A DNA stretch of 64,000 nucleotides from Udaeobacter sp963836455 (GTDB taxonomy: Bacteria; Verrucomicrobiota; Verrucomicrobiia; Chthoniobacterales; UBA10450), in assembly GCA_963836455.1 (NCBI GenBank), contig CAWIJH010000008.1, positions 1 to 64,000 of the forward strand, in the 5' to 3' direction. Positions 19,561 through 28,741 of this stretch are shown here, one piece after another (position 1 is the first letter of the stretch; each line of letters opens with the position of its first letter). A model generated the notes under the pieces. That model saw only the letters and a list, made by a program, of their open reading frames with translations. It did not search any database and was not told the DNA's origin. The position numbers and the translations under genes are program-made.

Positions 19561-20754
19561 ATGCCTCACATCAGTTACCGATCCCCGGAGTTGATGCGGA
19601 TCGCCGCTCGCAACTTGAATACGCATTGGCATTCGCTTCGGAAAAGGTCGTCTCTTATAAGATCAACAACGCGGATTCAACCATTGAAGCCGAGGTGTCC
19701 ACTGAAGCTGCGTGCGAGTCTGTGTCAAGGAAAATCGAGAACTCGTAGAACGTTACCAAAAGCGAGAGTTCGGTCTACCGAGAACAATCGAGTTTAAACA
19801 AGAGCGCGAATTGCCGACGATTGACGCTTGGGCGGGATTGCTGGAGCGTAAGTGGGTGACTCCGGTTGGTGAGGGGCACGTGATTCTGCGGGGCATGGCG
19901 GCTCAGTTATTGAACTTGATTAAAGCCAAGGTCGACGACGTTTTTGCCGTTCCTTTTCAGGCGGAACGCGAGTTCTATCCCGCGACTATCCTGTGCAGGA
20001 CACTTGATCGAATACACCACTTTACATCCTTTCCGGAGCACGTCGATTTTGTCGCACATCTCAAGGGCGACTTAGACGTGCTGAACAAGTTCTCTAATCG
20101 GTGCCTAAGAGACGGGTGGTCCCCTGCCTTCCACAAAGACCGAATGGGGGAAAACGACTTCGCCATCTGTCCTTCCTGTTGTTACCATTGCTATGAAGGG
20201 AATGGAAAATTGGCAGCTCGAAGTTTCCCGGAAGATGCACGACCATGGCAGTTCCTTGCCACCGATACGAAGGGACCAATCACCGCACCATGTCTCGACT
20301 CGGGCCTTTACTCAGCGCGATATCGTCTGGGTCGGGCATCCCCGCTTCGTTATTGAAGGCCGTGCGAAGGCGGAGGAGACTGATCGTCCAATGGGCCAAG
20401 GATTGGGATTTAGTCGGCAGCTTCGAAACTGCCAATGACATGTTTTTCACTCAAGATTATTCCATAAAAGCCTCTTTCCAGCGACAACAGCAGGCGAAGA
20501 AAGAGTTAAGGCTCCTGATTCCCGCGGAAAAAAGCTCCATTAGCGTTTTCTCATCTAATTTTCATTCTGTGACCTTTGGTAAAGCGTTCAATATTACGCT
20601 GGGCGACCGCCCGGCGACTAGCGCCTGTGTCGGGTGGGGTTTTGAGCGATGGGTGTATGCGATTTTCAGTCAATTTGGTTTTGACGTTAGACAGTGGCCA
20701 GAATCGGTTAAAAGAGGAGTTCGAGACCCACAGGGCTGGCAACATGCAACAAAA
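19561..20754 (+). CDS. Class II aminoacyl-tRNA-synthetase-like amino acid:[carrier protein] ligase (several frameshifts)
   Basis: Homologues (described in Bradyrhizobium and relatives) activate a small amino acid with ATP and load it onto a carrier protein instead of tRNA. Several frames join to one protein of roughly 395 aa: ATG 19561, a helical N-terminus, EREFYPATILCRTLDR, ICPSCCYHCYEG (about 20165-20200), CHRYEGTNHRTMSRL (class II motif 2, from 20257), AFTQRDIVWVGHPRFV, and motif 3-like ATSACVGWGFERW (about 20617-20660). The Cys, Glu and Cys positions expected to bind zinc in this family appear present. No anticodon-binding domain is seen. Breaks lie near 19620, 19715, 20200, 20310 and 20380. 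It reads in frame into the GNAT domain. Family 0.75 sure; amino acid unknown. Confidence 0.72.
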
Positions 20755-21252
20755 GTGACTACGATTGAAGAATTGATTCCTGACCATTTTGAGCTGGTCG
20801 CCCAATGGCTTTCGAAAACCGAAAACAACCGGTGGTTGACATCGGAGTGGCGCGAACGGAAAGTCAACGCCACACTTATAGCGATAGCGGCGCGAAATCG
20901 AAAGAATCGATTCTTTCTAGTTCGTTATGATAGTCAGCCCTGCGGCCTGATTGCTCTCGCGGACATCGACACCACTGATAGGACAGCAATGATATGGTAC
21001 GTGTTAGGAGACAAAAACCTATCGGGTCGAGGAATCACTTCAGATGCGGTCAGACAATTAGTGAGGCTTGCTTTCGATCAGATGGGGCTTGTGTCTATGT
21101 ATGCGTGGGCTATGGAGGACAATGCAGGTTCGAAAAGGGTATTACAAAAAGCTGGTTTACACGAGGCCGGGCGAATTCGTTATGCGGCTTCTTCTGGCGG
21201 ACACCAGGTCGATCGTATTTACTTTGATTTGATCGCAAGTGAAGTGCGCTAA
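20755..21252 (+). CDS. GNAT N-acyltransferase, possibly fused to the upstream ligase
   Basis: RimJ/RimL-like GNAT domain of about 165 aa. Seen: FFLVRYDSQPCGLIALADID (beta strands 2-4), IWYVLGDKNLSGRGITSDAV (the acyl-donor pyrophosphate loop, here NLSGRGI), and MYAWAMEDNAGSKRVLQKAG (the typical helix after strand 5). The frame is continuous with the ligase C-terminus from 20245, with no stop between, so it may be a ligase-GNAT fusion; GTG 20755 is the best start if it is separate. Beside a carrier protein and its amino acid ligase, a role in moving an aminoacyl group onto a sugar amine is a reasonable guess, not shown. Confidence 0.75.
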   Translation: MTTIEELIPDHFELVAQWLSKTENNRWLTSEWRERKVNATLIAIAARNRKNRFFLVRYDSQPCGLIALADIDTTDRTAMIWYVLGDKNLSGRGITSDAVRQLVRLAFDQMGLVSMYAWAMEDNAGSKRVLQKAGLHEAGRIRYAASSGGHQVDRIYFDLIASEVR

Positions 21253-21401
21253 CGTCGTTCGAACCTGCTTGAGGAGATTTGGCAGACTTGGGAAATGGAG
21301 CTGCGTTTTATTATGAAGAGCCAACAGGCAACGCTCTTAAGCGAGCCTGACCTCGCCTAGAAGAAAATAAGAGGATCGGCAAGCTGCTAAGCTTCTTTGG
21401 C

Positions 21402-23157
21402 GTGCGTCAGCGAAGATTGAGTATCGCCGCGTGTCTAGCTGATGCTATTGTACGCGACAGGACTGCAGTTAAACCTGGAATCTTTGCCTCGGCGGAAATT
21501 TTCTTGCGATTGATCGAATGTCTGGAACGCAATCCGGAACACTTGCAGACTTGGTGCCAGGGTATCCGTTCGGTGTTTGTTTCTCCAGCTGCTGATCGTG
21601 ATTCTCTGCAAAAGCTGGCAAGAATACTGATTGGAAATGAGGGAGCAGTACTCTCCGAAATCAATAATAGCGCTCAAGATTTCGTCGTCTCAGATTGCAT
21701 GAACGACTTTTGTGGGGTGATGACCGGTGTCCGAGTTACTGGTGTCAACGGTAAATCTAACCGTAGCCTGATCCTAAATATCCTAAATATGGGTAAGCGA
21801 GATGCGATCAACATAATTTCGCTCGGTGATGGCGCGGTTTTCTTGAAGCTTGAATACAAAGGGGTACCTGTCTTCCTTTCAACCTCCAGAGAAATCATCG
21901 ATATCGACGCAGAATTGGCGTCGCAAAATTTTGACGTTCGTGAGCACTTCCTTAGTGCGGTGCCACTTGTTCTTTACATAAAATGGGCATTTGCCGAGAC
22001 CTGTTGGAACGCTCCAGAAGCGAACGCGTGCTTGGTGATTGATGATCCTCTGCTCAAACCAACACATGGCTTTGTGGACTTTGAGGAACTTCTGTTACTA
22101 ATGAAGGAACACAATTTTTCTACAAACATCGCGTTCATCCCATGGAACTGGCGGAGAAGCGCTCCCGGGGTTGTTCGACTGTTCAAAGAAAACCCGAGCA
22201 TGTTCTCACTTTCGGTTCACGGCTGTGATCATACACGAGCAGAGTTCGGCAGCTCCAGTCAGCAACGGCTTTATTGGAAGGCAAAACAAGCGGCCGGGCG
22301 TATGAATAGCCATCGGTCGATCACCGGGATTGACCACGATCCCGTCATGGTATTTCCTCAAGGCATTTTTTCGGAAGCTGCTATGAGTGTGTTAAAACAC
22401 ACTGATCTGATTGGAGCTGTCAACAACGACGTTGTCAGCGCTGATCCGATGCCCGCGCGCGATTACAATTTCTGACGTATGGGATATTGCCGTGATGGGC
22501 TACGCCTTTCCACTCTTTACTCGGAGGTATCCATGGGAGGGGATCGAAAACTTTGCATTCGACACTCTGCTGGGAAAACCCGCGATAGCAGTGATCCATC
22601 ACGATTTTTGCAGCGATCACGGCGCGAGCCTAGTTGACTTTGTTAAGCAAGTAAATGCTCTGCAATGTGCGCCGACCTGGCGTAACTTGGGTGACGTAGT
22701 TCGACGTAGTTGCCGTCAAAGAGAGGTGTCACCGGGGAAAATGGAAGTGGAAATGTACGCAACGGAACTACGGATCGAGAACTGCTCTGACCAGCCAAAA
22801 CATTTCGCAATTAGAAGGCGCGAGTGCGAGCCTTCGGCGATACAGCGAATTTGCACGGGCGCGCAGGAGATTGCCTGGGAACGGAGCGACGAGCACATCA
22901 AATTTGAATTAAACTTCAATCCCAATGAAAGCCGAGTCGTAAAAATCAAATTTCACGATTTCGTAGGGAAGGAACGCAACGGAGATAATCTACCGTACAG
23001 GTTCAAAACAATGCTAAGGCGTTACCTTTGTGAGATGCGTGACAATTATGTTGCGCCAATGAGATGCTGGTTGCTAGGTCGTGTTAAACCACCGAAACGT
23101 AAATCGAACCAGAGCTTGACAATAACATTGAGGCGGAATCACGCCAGCAGCATCTGA
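21402..23157 (+). CDS. CE4-like polysaccharide deacetylase-related protein (frameshift near 22460)
   Basis: Large protein with a NodB-like core. Visible motifs: CLVIDDPLLKPTHGFVDF, with the Asp-Asp of a CE4-type active site, and LSVHGCDHTRAEF with H-x3-H. The N-terminal ~200 residues (EIFLRLIECLERNPEHLQTW onward) are not recognised. The first frame ends at 22475 after ADPMPAR; the next frame carries on as ITISDVWDIAVMGYAFPLF and IAVIHHDFCSDHG to 23157. The break is in a CGCGCGCG run near 22460. GTG 21402 is the start; no good ribosome-binding site is visible. 21253-21401 contains nothing I can assign. Confidence 0.65.
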
Positions 23158-23160
23158 TCC

Positions 23161-24471
23161 ATGAAGACCACAGTAAATGTAAGGGTTCAAATGCAAGTAG
23201 CAAAGACATCTGATGCATTGGCTGAAAGGGTTACTGACTTCTACCGAATTTTGTGGAATGGCTAGACGCACATGGTGAAACATCCTGGGATTACCAGAGC
23301 TTTTTCGCTGGCCCGGTCGGGGGACGAGCGAAGGCACTCTATTACCGCCATAGACTTATTGGAACCGCAGCTGTCGCGCCCATGATTTTCTGCGAAGCAT
23401 TCCTGCCTTCGGCGCGAAGGCTGTTCCACCATCCGCTGCGATTCCCGATTGCGGATGCTCATTATGCTATGGGTTTTGCTTTTCTTTACGAGGCAACCGG
23501 AGATTCTTCCCAACTGGAAAACGCGGTTCATTTTCTAACCGAACTAGAAAAATCGCGGTGCGGCCAGTTCAAAGAATATTGCTGGGGATATCCCTTCGAC
23601 TGGGTCTGGCGGGGAGGGACTGCCAAGCGACAGACGCCACTAATCACCACGACGCCTTACGTGTACGAAGCGTTCCTCCAGGTTTCCAATCTGCACCCAC
23701 GAGACGAGTTGAAACTGATCCTTGAATCGATCGCGCGCCATGCCGTTTTGACATCAAGGATTTCAAAACATCGGAAACGGCCAGCAGTTGTTCCTATACT
23801 CCTTTCGGTGAAGGTGGAGTTATTAACGCCGCCGCTTATCGTGCCTTTCTGCTCACCAGCGCCTCCCAGGTTTTTTGCAACGAAGATTACTGGAAAATCG
23901 CAGAACGAAATTTGAATTTCGTCTTGGAGAATCAGAACCCAGACGGCTCGTGGTTTTACGCTGTCGATGGAGTACGAGATTTTATCGACCACTATCATAC
24001 CTGTTTTGTGATGAAAGCTTTGGCGAAGATTCACGCCTTAACCGGACATCCGGGATGTCTCGAAGCGCTGTCGAAAGGTGTTAAATATTACCTTGAGAAT
24101 CTTTTTTCTGAAGATGGTTTTCCTAAACCTTTTTCCAAAGCGCCGCGCCTGACTGTTTACAAGCGCGAACTCTACGATTGGGCTGAGTGCATCAACGTGT
24201 CCTTGCTGCTTCGAGACCGCTTTCCGCAACTGGAGCCAACACTGGAGACGGTGGTTGCAGGAATTCTGAAGACTGGATTAAGCCTGACGGTTCCTTTCGC
24301 TCGCGTCAGCTGCACCTGGGCTGGGACAATGTTCCGATGCATCGCTGGGGACAGTCGCAGATGTTTCGCAGTTTGGCGTTTTATCTTTCTGAAGCAAAGA
24401 AAGATGAAAAGCTGAGAGGTGAATTGCCGGAAGAGAATGCAGTCGAAATCCGAAGTGCCGGCCACCTCTAG
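23161..24471 (+). CDS. Alpha/alpha-toroid (six-hairpin type) protein of exopolysaccharide loci (frameshifts)
   Basis: Helical-toroid protein resembling uncharacterised proteins found in capsule and O-antigen clusters; possibly a glycosidase or epimerase-like enzyme, activity unknown. ATG 23161 starts 3 bp after the previous stop; the frame shifts at TTTTG near 23250 into VEWLDAHGETSWDYQSF, AKALYYRHRLIGTAAV and EYCWGYPFDWVW, shifts at a T run near 23745, continues as NLNFVLENQNPDGSWFYAV and GFPKPFSKAPRLTVYKRELY, and shifts again near 24275 to DWIKPDGSFRSRQLHLGWDN. The full product would be about 435 aa. Motif order is uninterrupted, which argues for indel errors. Confidence 0.65.
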
Positions 24472-24518
24472 CCCGTGACTTTTACCGGTGATTGTTTACA
24501 ATTTTTGAAAGATCAAAC

Positions 24519-25379
24519 ATGAAATCATCCGCAGTTTCTACTGATATTTCGCGCATCGCCGAACACCAGACACTTGTCGACACACACTTTCACTCGCGCG
24601 TCACGGAATGGAAGGATGTTTACGAACAAGAGAGCGTCGAAGGCGCGATTTATCGAAAGCGGTTGGACATAGTGTTGAGATGGATTGACGAGCTGGCGAT
24701 TCCGACGGGAGAAAAGGTTCTTGAAATTGGATGTGGAGCGGGAAGATGCACTGTAGCAATGGCTCAGCGCGGTTATGTCATCCACGCGATGGATTCTGTA
24801 GAAGGGATGGTGAATTCCACGCAAGAGCATGCGAGTGAGGCCGGGGTAAGCTCTTCTGTGACGACCAGTCGGGGCGATGCCCACAATCTCCCTTTTCGAG
24901 ACGGTAGCTTCGGACTTGTCCTGGCCATGGGCGTAATACCTTACCTTCAATTTCCACAGAAGGGTTTGAGCGAAATGGCTCGGGTGCTCAGACCGGGCGG
25001 CTTTCTACTAGTCACAGCAGGCAATCGTTGGCGGCTCAATGATGTCCTGGATCCATGGGGTTGTCCTCCGCTGCAACCGGCGAAAAAGGTTATCGGAGCG
25101 ATCTTTCGGCGGTTTCGTAAGGCGCGGCCTGACGATGCCGGGCTGCCGCTGCGACTCGATTCATTGCGTGAAGTAGACCGGTGGCTTTCGCGCATCGGGC
25201 TTTTGAAGATCAAGGCAACGACAGTAGGATTTCCGCCTATCAGGCTCCGTGGTCGACCAATTTTTGGAGAACAAAGGTCAATCCGGTTAAACAACCGGCT
25301 GCAGGAGCTGGTTGATCGTGATGTGCCATGGATAAGGTCGAGCGGAATGGACTACATCGTTTTGACGAAGAAACAATAG
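24519..25379 (+). CDS. Class I SAM-dependent methyltransferase
   Basis: Soluble Rossmann-fold methyltransferase. Motif I is VLEIGCGAGRCTVAMAQ, the acidic end of strand 2 is HAMDSVEGM, motif II/III is FGLVLAMGVIPYLQF, and RVLRPGGFLLVTAGNRW is the usual later strand. An in-frame GTT/TTG region extends to 24492, but ATG 24519 fits the family. 286 aa. Follows the toroid protein; may O- or N-methylate a sugar or a carrier-bound precursor. Small-molecule versus glycan substrate cannot be decided. Confidence 0.82.
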   Translation: MKSSAVSTDISRIAEHQTLVDTHFHSRVTEWKDVYEQESVEGAIYRKRLDIVLRWIDELAIPTGEKVLEIGCGAGRCTVAMAQRGYVIHAMDSVEGMVNSTQEHASEAGVSSSVTTSRGDAHNLPFRDGSFGLVLAMGVIPYLQFPQKGLSEMARVLRPGGFLLVTAGNRWRLNDVLDPWGCPPLQPAKKVIGAIFRRFRKARPDDAGLPLRLDSLREVDRWLSRIGLLKIKATTVGFPPIRLRGRPIFGEQRSIRLNNRLQELVDRDVPWIRSSGMDYIVLTKKQ

Positions 25380-25458
25380 TTATTAGTCGTCGACGACGTG
25401 TTACCAATTCATGTCTAACTGTTCTGTTCTAAACCTTACAATCTAACCTTCTTGCACA

Positions 25459-27357
25459 ATGTGTGGCATCGCAGGCCAGTTTAATTTTCAGCGACGCGCA
25501 CCCGTTGAGCGCGAGACGATTGTACGGATGGCACGTTCCATCGCACATCGCGGGCCTGACGATGAAGGCTTCTTCATCTCCGGTCCGGTCGGTTTGGGAT
25601 TCCGGCGACTGTCGATCATTGATCTCGCCGGCGGTCATCAGCCGATGTCGGACGCACAAGAAACCGTCTGGGTAATCTTCAACGGCGAGATCTACAATTA
25701 CAGAGAACTGCGAAACCGGCTACAAAGCAAGGGCCATCAGTTCAGCACGAGTTCTGATACCGAAGTGATCATCCACGGTTACAAGCAGTGGGGCACTGAT
25801 GTCTTCAATCACCTCAACGGTATGTTTGGTCTGGCTATTTGGGATGTGCAGAAGGAACGACTAATCGTGGCCAGGGACGCGATGGGTATCAAACTCATCT
25901 ACTACAACATCGACAATGGAGCCTTAACTTTCGGTTCTGAAATCCGCGCGATTCTGGCTGCGCAAGAATCACAGCCGGATGTCGACCCTATAGCGTTGAA
26001 TCTGTTTCTCCGTTTCCGCTATACGCCTTCCCCTTTGACGATATTTCAAGGTATTCGGAAGTTGGCACCCGGTACAATGCTAGTTGTGGAGAAAGGCCAG
26101 TGCCGCGAGGAACGCTGGTACAAGTTCATCCCGACTCCTTTTTCTACACCTAAGAAGAAGGAAGAAGCCGCTTCCGAACTGCTTGAGTTGTACAGAGGTG
26201 CGGTCAAGCGTCATCTGCTTAGCGACGTGCCAGTCGGAGTACTTCTAAGCGGCGGTCTTGACTCAGGTTTGCTGCTGGCGTTAATGAACGAACAAGGCGG
26301 GCCGTGGCCGGCCTATACGGTAGGCTACGGCGAGAGCTTCGAGGACGACGAGTTAACCGATGCCGCCGTGACCGCCGACCTTTTAGGTGCACGGCATGTA
26401 AGGGTAAGGCTCGACCAGAACGAGTTTGATCGGGCTCTTCCGAAAATCGTTGAATCTCTGGAAGAACCCATTGCGACATCGTCGATCGTTCCGATGTACT
26501 TTGTTTCACAGCGCGCTCGGCAGGATGTAAAAGTTGCGCTGATCGGTCAGGGCCCGGACGAGTTATTCGGTGGTTACAACCGGCACCTGGGTATTCATTA
26601 CGGAAATTGGTGGCGCGGGCTGCCAGCAGGTCTCCGATCGATGGCCGGCTTCGCCGTGAATCGATTGCCGCGCAATGAAACGTTGAAGCGCGGAGTTCGT
26701 TCGCTCGCGAGCAACGATCGGCTGGAGCGTTATCAGGATGTTTTCTCGCTGGCGCCTGCGGAAACGATCGATGGTCTGTTTCGCAATCTTCCTCGGAATG
26801 GCCACGAATTAGTCGATTACTGGCGCGACTTGCTCCCGCAAATAGAGCACACCGATGAGCTTGGAGGCTTCCAGCTTCTGGAAATCCGTTGTTCATTGCC
26901 GGATGAGCTGCTGATGTATGCTGACAAGCTCTCGATGGCCCATAGTCTCGAAGTCCGCGTGCCCTACCTGGATCGGACTGTGGTGGAGTACGTGCAACGA
27001 CTCGGCGCGGATCTTAAAGTCCGTAATGGAACTCGGAAGTGGCTACATCGACAGGTCTGCCAGAACTACCTGTCACCAAAAATCCTAAAGAGAAAGAAAC
27101 GCGGCTTCGCCGCCAACGTGGTAGACCAATGGTTTCATTCGTCACTCGATGGAACGCTTCGGGAAGTCCTCGTGGATGAAAGCTCTCTTATGTTTGGTTT
27201 ACTAAATCCTAAACCCGTGCGAAGACTGCTTGAAGGTCACCAGTCTGGCCGCCAGGACAACCACAAGCTTCTGTTTAGCCTGGTAATGATCGAGCAATGG
27301 TTGCGCGGGATCCAATCGAACCAAATGCAATCCTCACCACACGCGTTAAGCGCTTGA
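25459..27357 (+). CDS. asnB: Asparagine synthase (glutamine-hydrolysing) family amidotransferase
   Basis: Two-domain amidotransferase. The N-terminal glutaminase domain starts MCGIAGQFNF, keeping the catalytic Cys2, with AHRGPDDEG near 30 and VIFNGEIYN near 72; the C-terminal synthetase domain has the ATP-binding SGGLDS (residues 264-269) and SLEVRVPYLD. 632 aa is full length. In O-antigen clusters such enzymes (for example WbpS) are proposed to amidate uronic acids, which suits the WbpA/AlgD-type products made here; free asparagine synthesis is the alternative. A second, atypical paralogue lies at 30272. Confidence 0.88.
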   Translation: MCGIAGQFNFQRRAPVERETIVRMARSIAHRGPDDEGFFISGPVGLGFRRLSIIDLAGGHQPMSDAQETVWVIFNGEIYNYRELRNRLQSKGHQFSTSSDTEVIIHGYKQWGTDVFNHLNGMFGLAIWDVQKERLIVARDAMGIKLIYYNIDNGALTFGSEIRAILAAQESQPDVDPIALNLFLRFRYTPSPLTIFQGIRKLAPGTMLVVEKGQCREERWYKFIPTPFSTPKKKEEAASELLELYRGAVKRHLLSDVPVGVLLSGGLDSGLLLALMNEQGGPWPAYTVGYGESFEDDELTDAAVTADLLGARHVRVRLDQNEFDRALPKIVESLEEPIATSSIVPMYFVSQRARQDVKVALIGQGPDELFGGYNRHLGIHYGNWWRGLPAGLRSMAGFAVNRLPRNETLKRGVRSLASNDRLERYQDVFSLAPAETIDGLFRNLPRNGHELVDYWRDLLPQIEHTDELGGFQLLEIRCSLPDELLMYADKLSMAHSLEVRVPYLDRTVVEYVQRLGADLKVRNGTRKWLHRQVCQNYLSPKILKRKKRGFAANVVDQWFHSSLDGTLREVLVDESSLMFGLLNPKPVRRLLEGHQSGRQDNHKLLFSLVMIEQWLRGIQSNQMQSSPHALSA

Positions 27358-27385
27358 TCGCATCGCGAGATAACCACAATACCTT

Positions 27386-28342
27386 ATGCTAGAAACAACT
27401 GCCTCGAACCCGCCGCAGCCAGCGGAGGTTTATGTAAAGGAGAAGGAGGTCAATGGGAAGGCCGTCGGCTTCGAGTGTTCAACAATAAACGGGCAGACTT
27501 ATTGTGTAACTCGAGGATTACTCAGACTTATGAGCCTTGAAGACGACTGGTACGAGGATGTAAATGACCCGGTCTCGCTGATCGCCGGGCTGCACGAGTC
27601 CGATACTAGACCTGACATTTTCACGTTTTGGCAACGCTTACCTGACGTCGAACCGAAATATCCGTACCACACAGAGTGGGAGTCACTGGCTGTTCTTCCG
27701 ATCAAAGGCTTTGACTATTGGTGGAGCAAGCAGATCAAAGATAAGACGAGAAACATGGTTCGCAAGGCTAAGAAGGCAGGCATTGAGGTGCGTGAGGCTT
27801 CTTATGATGATGCATTTGTGCAAGGAATGACAGATATCTTCAATGAAACACCCGTGCGTCAAGGACGGCAGTTCTGGCATTATGGAAAGGATTTCGAAAC
27901 GGTTAAGCGGCAATTCTCCCGATTTCTTTTCAGGGAGGAGTTGATTGGAGCGTACTATGGCGGCGAATTAGTCGGTTTTGCCATGTTAGCAAACGCTGGG
28001 AAATACGGCGTCCTGGGACAAATTATCTCGAAGATAAAGCATCGCGACAAGGCGATCAATAATGCGCTGATTGCTAAGGTTATTGAGAAATGCGAGACAC
28101 ACCAATTACCCTATTTAGTTTACGCTTACTGGAACGAGAATTCTCTGTCTGACTTCAAGCGGCATTGTGGCTTTGAATGCATCAAATTACCCCGATATTT
28201 TGTGCCGCTGACGTTCAGAGGAAAGCTGGCTCTGAAGCTTGGTATTCATCGTAATTGGAAGGAAGCTATTCCAAGACAGATCAAGGATCCACTGAAGAAA
28301 CTCAGAAGCCGCTTGTTCAGATCTAAGCGGCGAGAAGTCTAG
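27386..28342 (+). CDS. GNAT/FemAB-like acyltransferase
   Basis: About 318 aa. The middle has DKTRNMVRKAKKAGIEVR, the basic helix common in FemAB-like and related GNAT proteins in polysaccharide loci, followed by FREELIGAYYGGELVGFAML (core strands) and YLVYAYWNENSLSDFKRHCG. No signal peptide or TM segment. Starts 29 bp after asnB, so likely co-transcribed. Probably acylates or aminoacylates a sugar; no closer assignment is possible. Confidence 0.65.
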   Translation: MLETTASNPPQPAEVYVKEKEVNGKAVGFECSTINGQTYCVTRGLLRLMSLEDDWYEDVNDPVSLIAGLHESDTRPDIFTFWQRLPDVEPKYPYHTEWESLAVLPIKGFDYWWSKQIKDKTRNMVRKAKKAGIEVREASYDDAFVQGMTDIFNETPVRQGRQFWHYGKDFETVKRQFSRFLFREELIGAYYGGELVGFAMLANAGKYGVLGQIISKIKHRDKAINNALIAKVIEKCETHQLPYLVYAYWNENSLSDFKRHCGFECIKLPRYFVPLTFRGKLALKLGIHRNWKEAIPRQIKDPLKKLRSRLFRSKRREV

Positions 28343-28542
28343 CTCTGGGTTCTAATAGGTAAGTTATCGTGCGATGTCAGATATTGTAGAGTCACAACGG
28401 ACGAATGGGTTGATCATCGTTAGAAGCGTATTAATCCACGATTAGTAAGGAGCATAAGAATTTTTGCGTTGGCTTGGATCGATTTCCTCGTTGCTTGACG
28501 AGCGAAGCAGCCCTCATTAAGTTACAAAATCTATTGGCAAAT

Positions 28543-28616
28543 GGGGCGGTAGCTCAAATGGTAGAGCAGCGTGCTGTTTCAGCGCGACGATGGATGTTCG
28601 ACTCATCCCCGCTCCA
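28543..28616 (+). tRNA. tRNA-Asn (GTT), slightly irregular
   Basis: 74 nt fold as a cloverleaf: acceptor GGGGCGG with CCGCTCC (one G-U pair), D stem GCTC/GAGC, T stem GGATG/CATCC around loop TTCGACT, discriminator A. The anticodon loop reads CTGTTTC, giving GTT (Asn), but position 37 is T rather than a purine, the last anticodon-stem pair is G-A, and the variable region has six bases. CCA is not encoded. The irregularities suggest a sequence error or a decaying gene. The rest of 28343-28741 shows nothing assignable. Confidence 0.7.
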
Positions 28617-28741
28617 CTTCAATCTATTTAGGAATCGCAACATGATGCTCGCAGAGAAATGACTTAGCCCATCGCGGGTAAGTATTAGCTTTACGTTCGA
28701 GAGGGATGAAACGAAGGGTTTCCGATTACCAACCGGCAAAT

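Noticed and set aside
19561..20754. True seryl-tRNA synthetase
   Set aside because: No long N-terminal coiled-coil tRNA-binding arm is visible, a carrier-protein gene lies immediately upstream, and the motif 2 and motif 3 strings match the carrier-protein ligase group as I know it.
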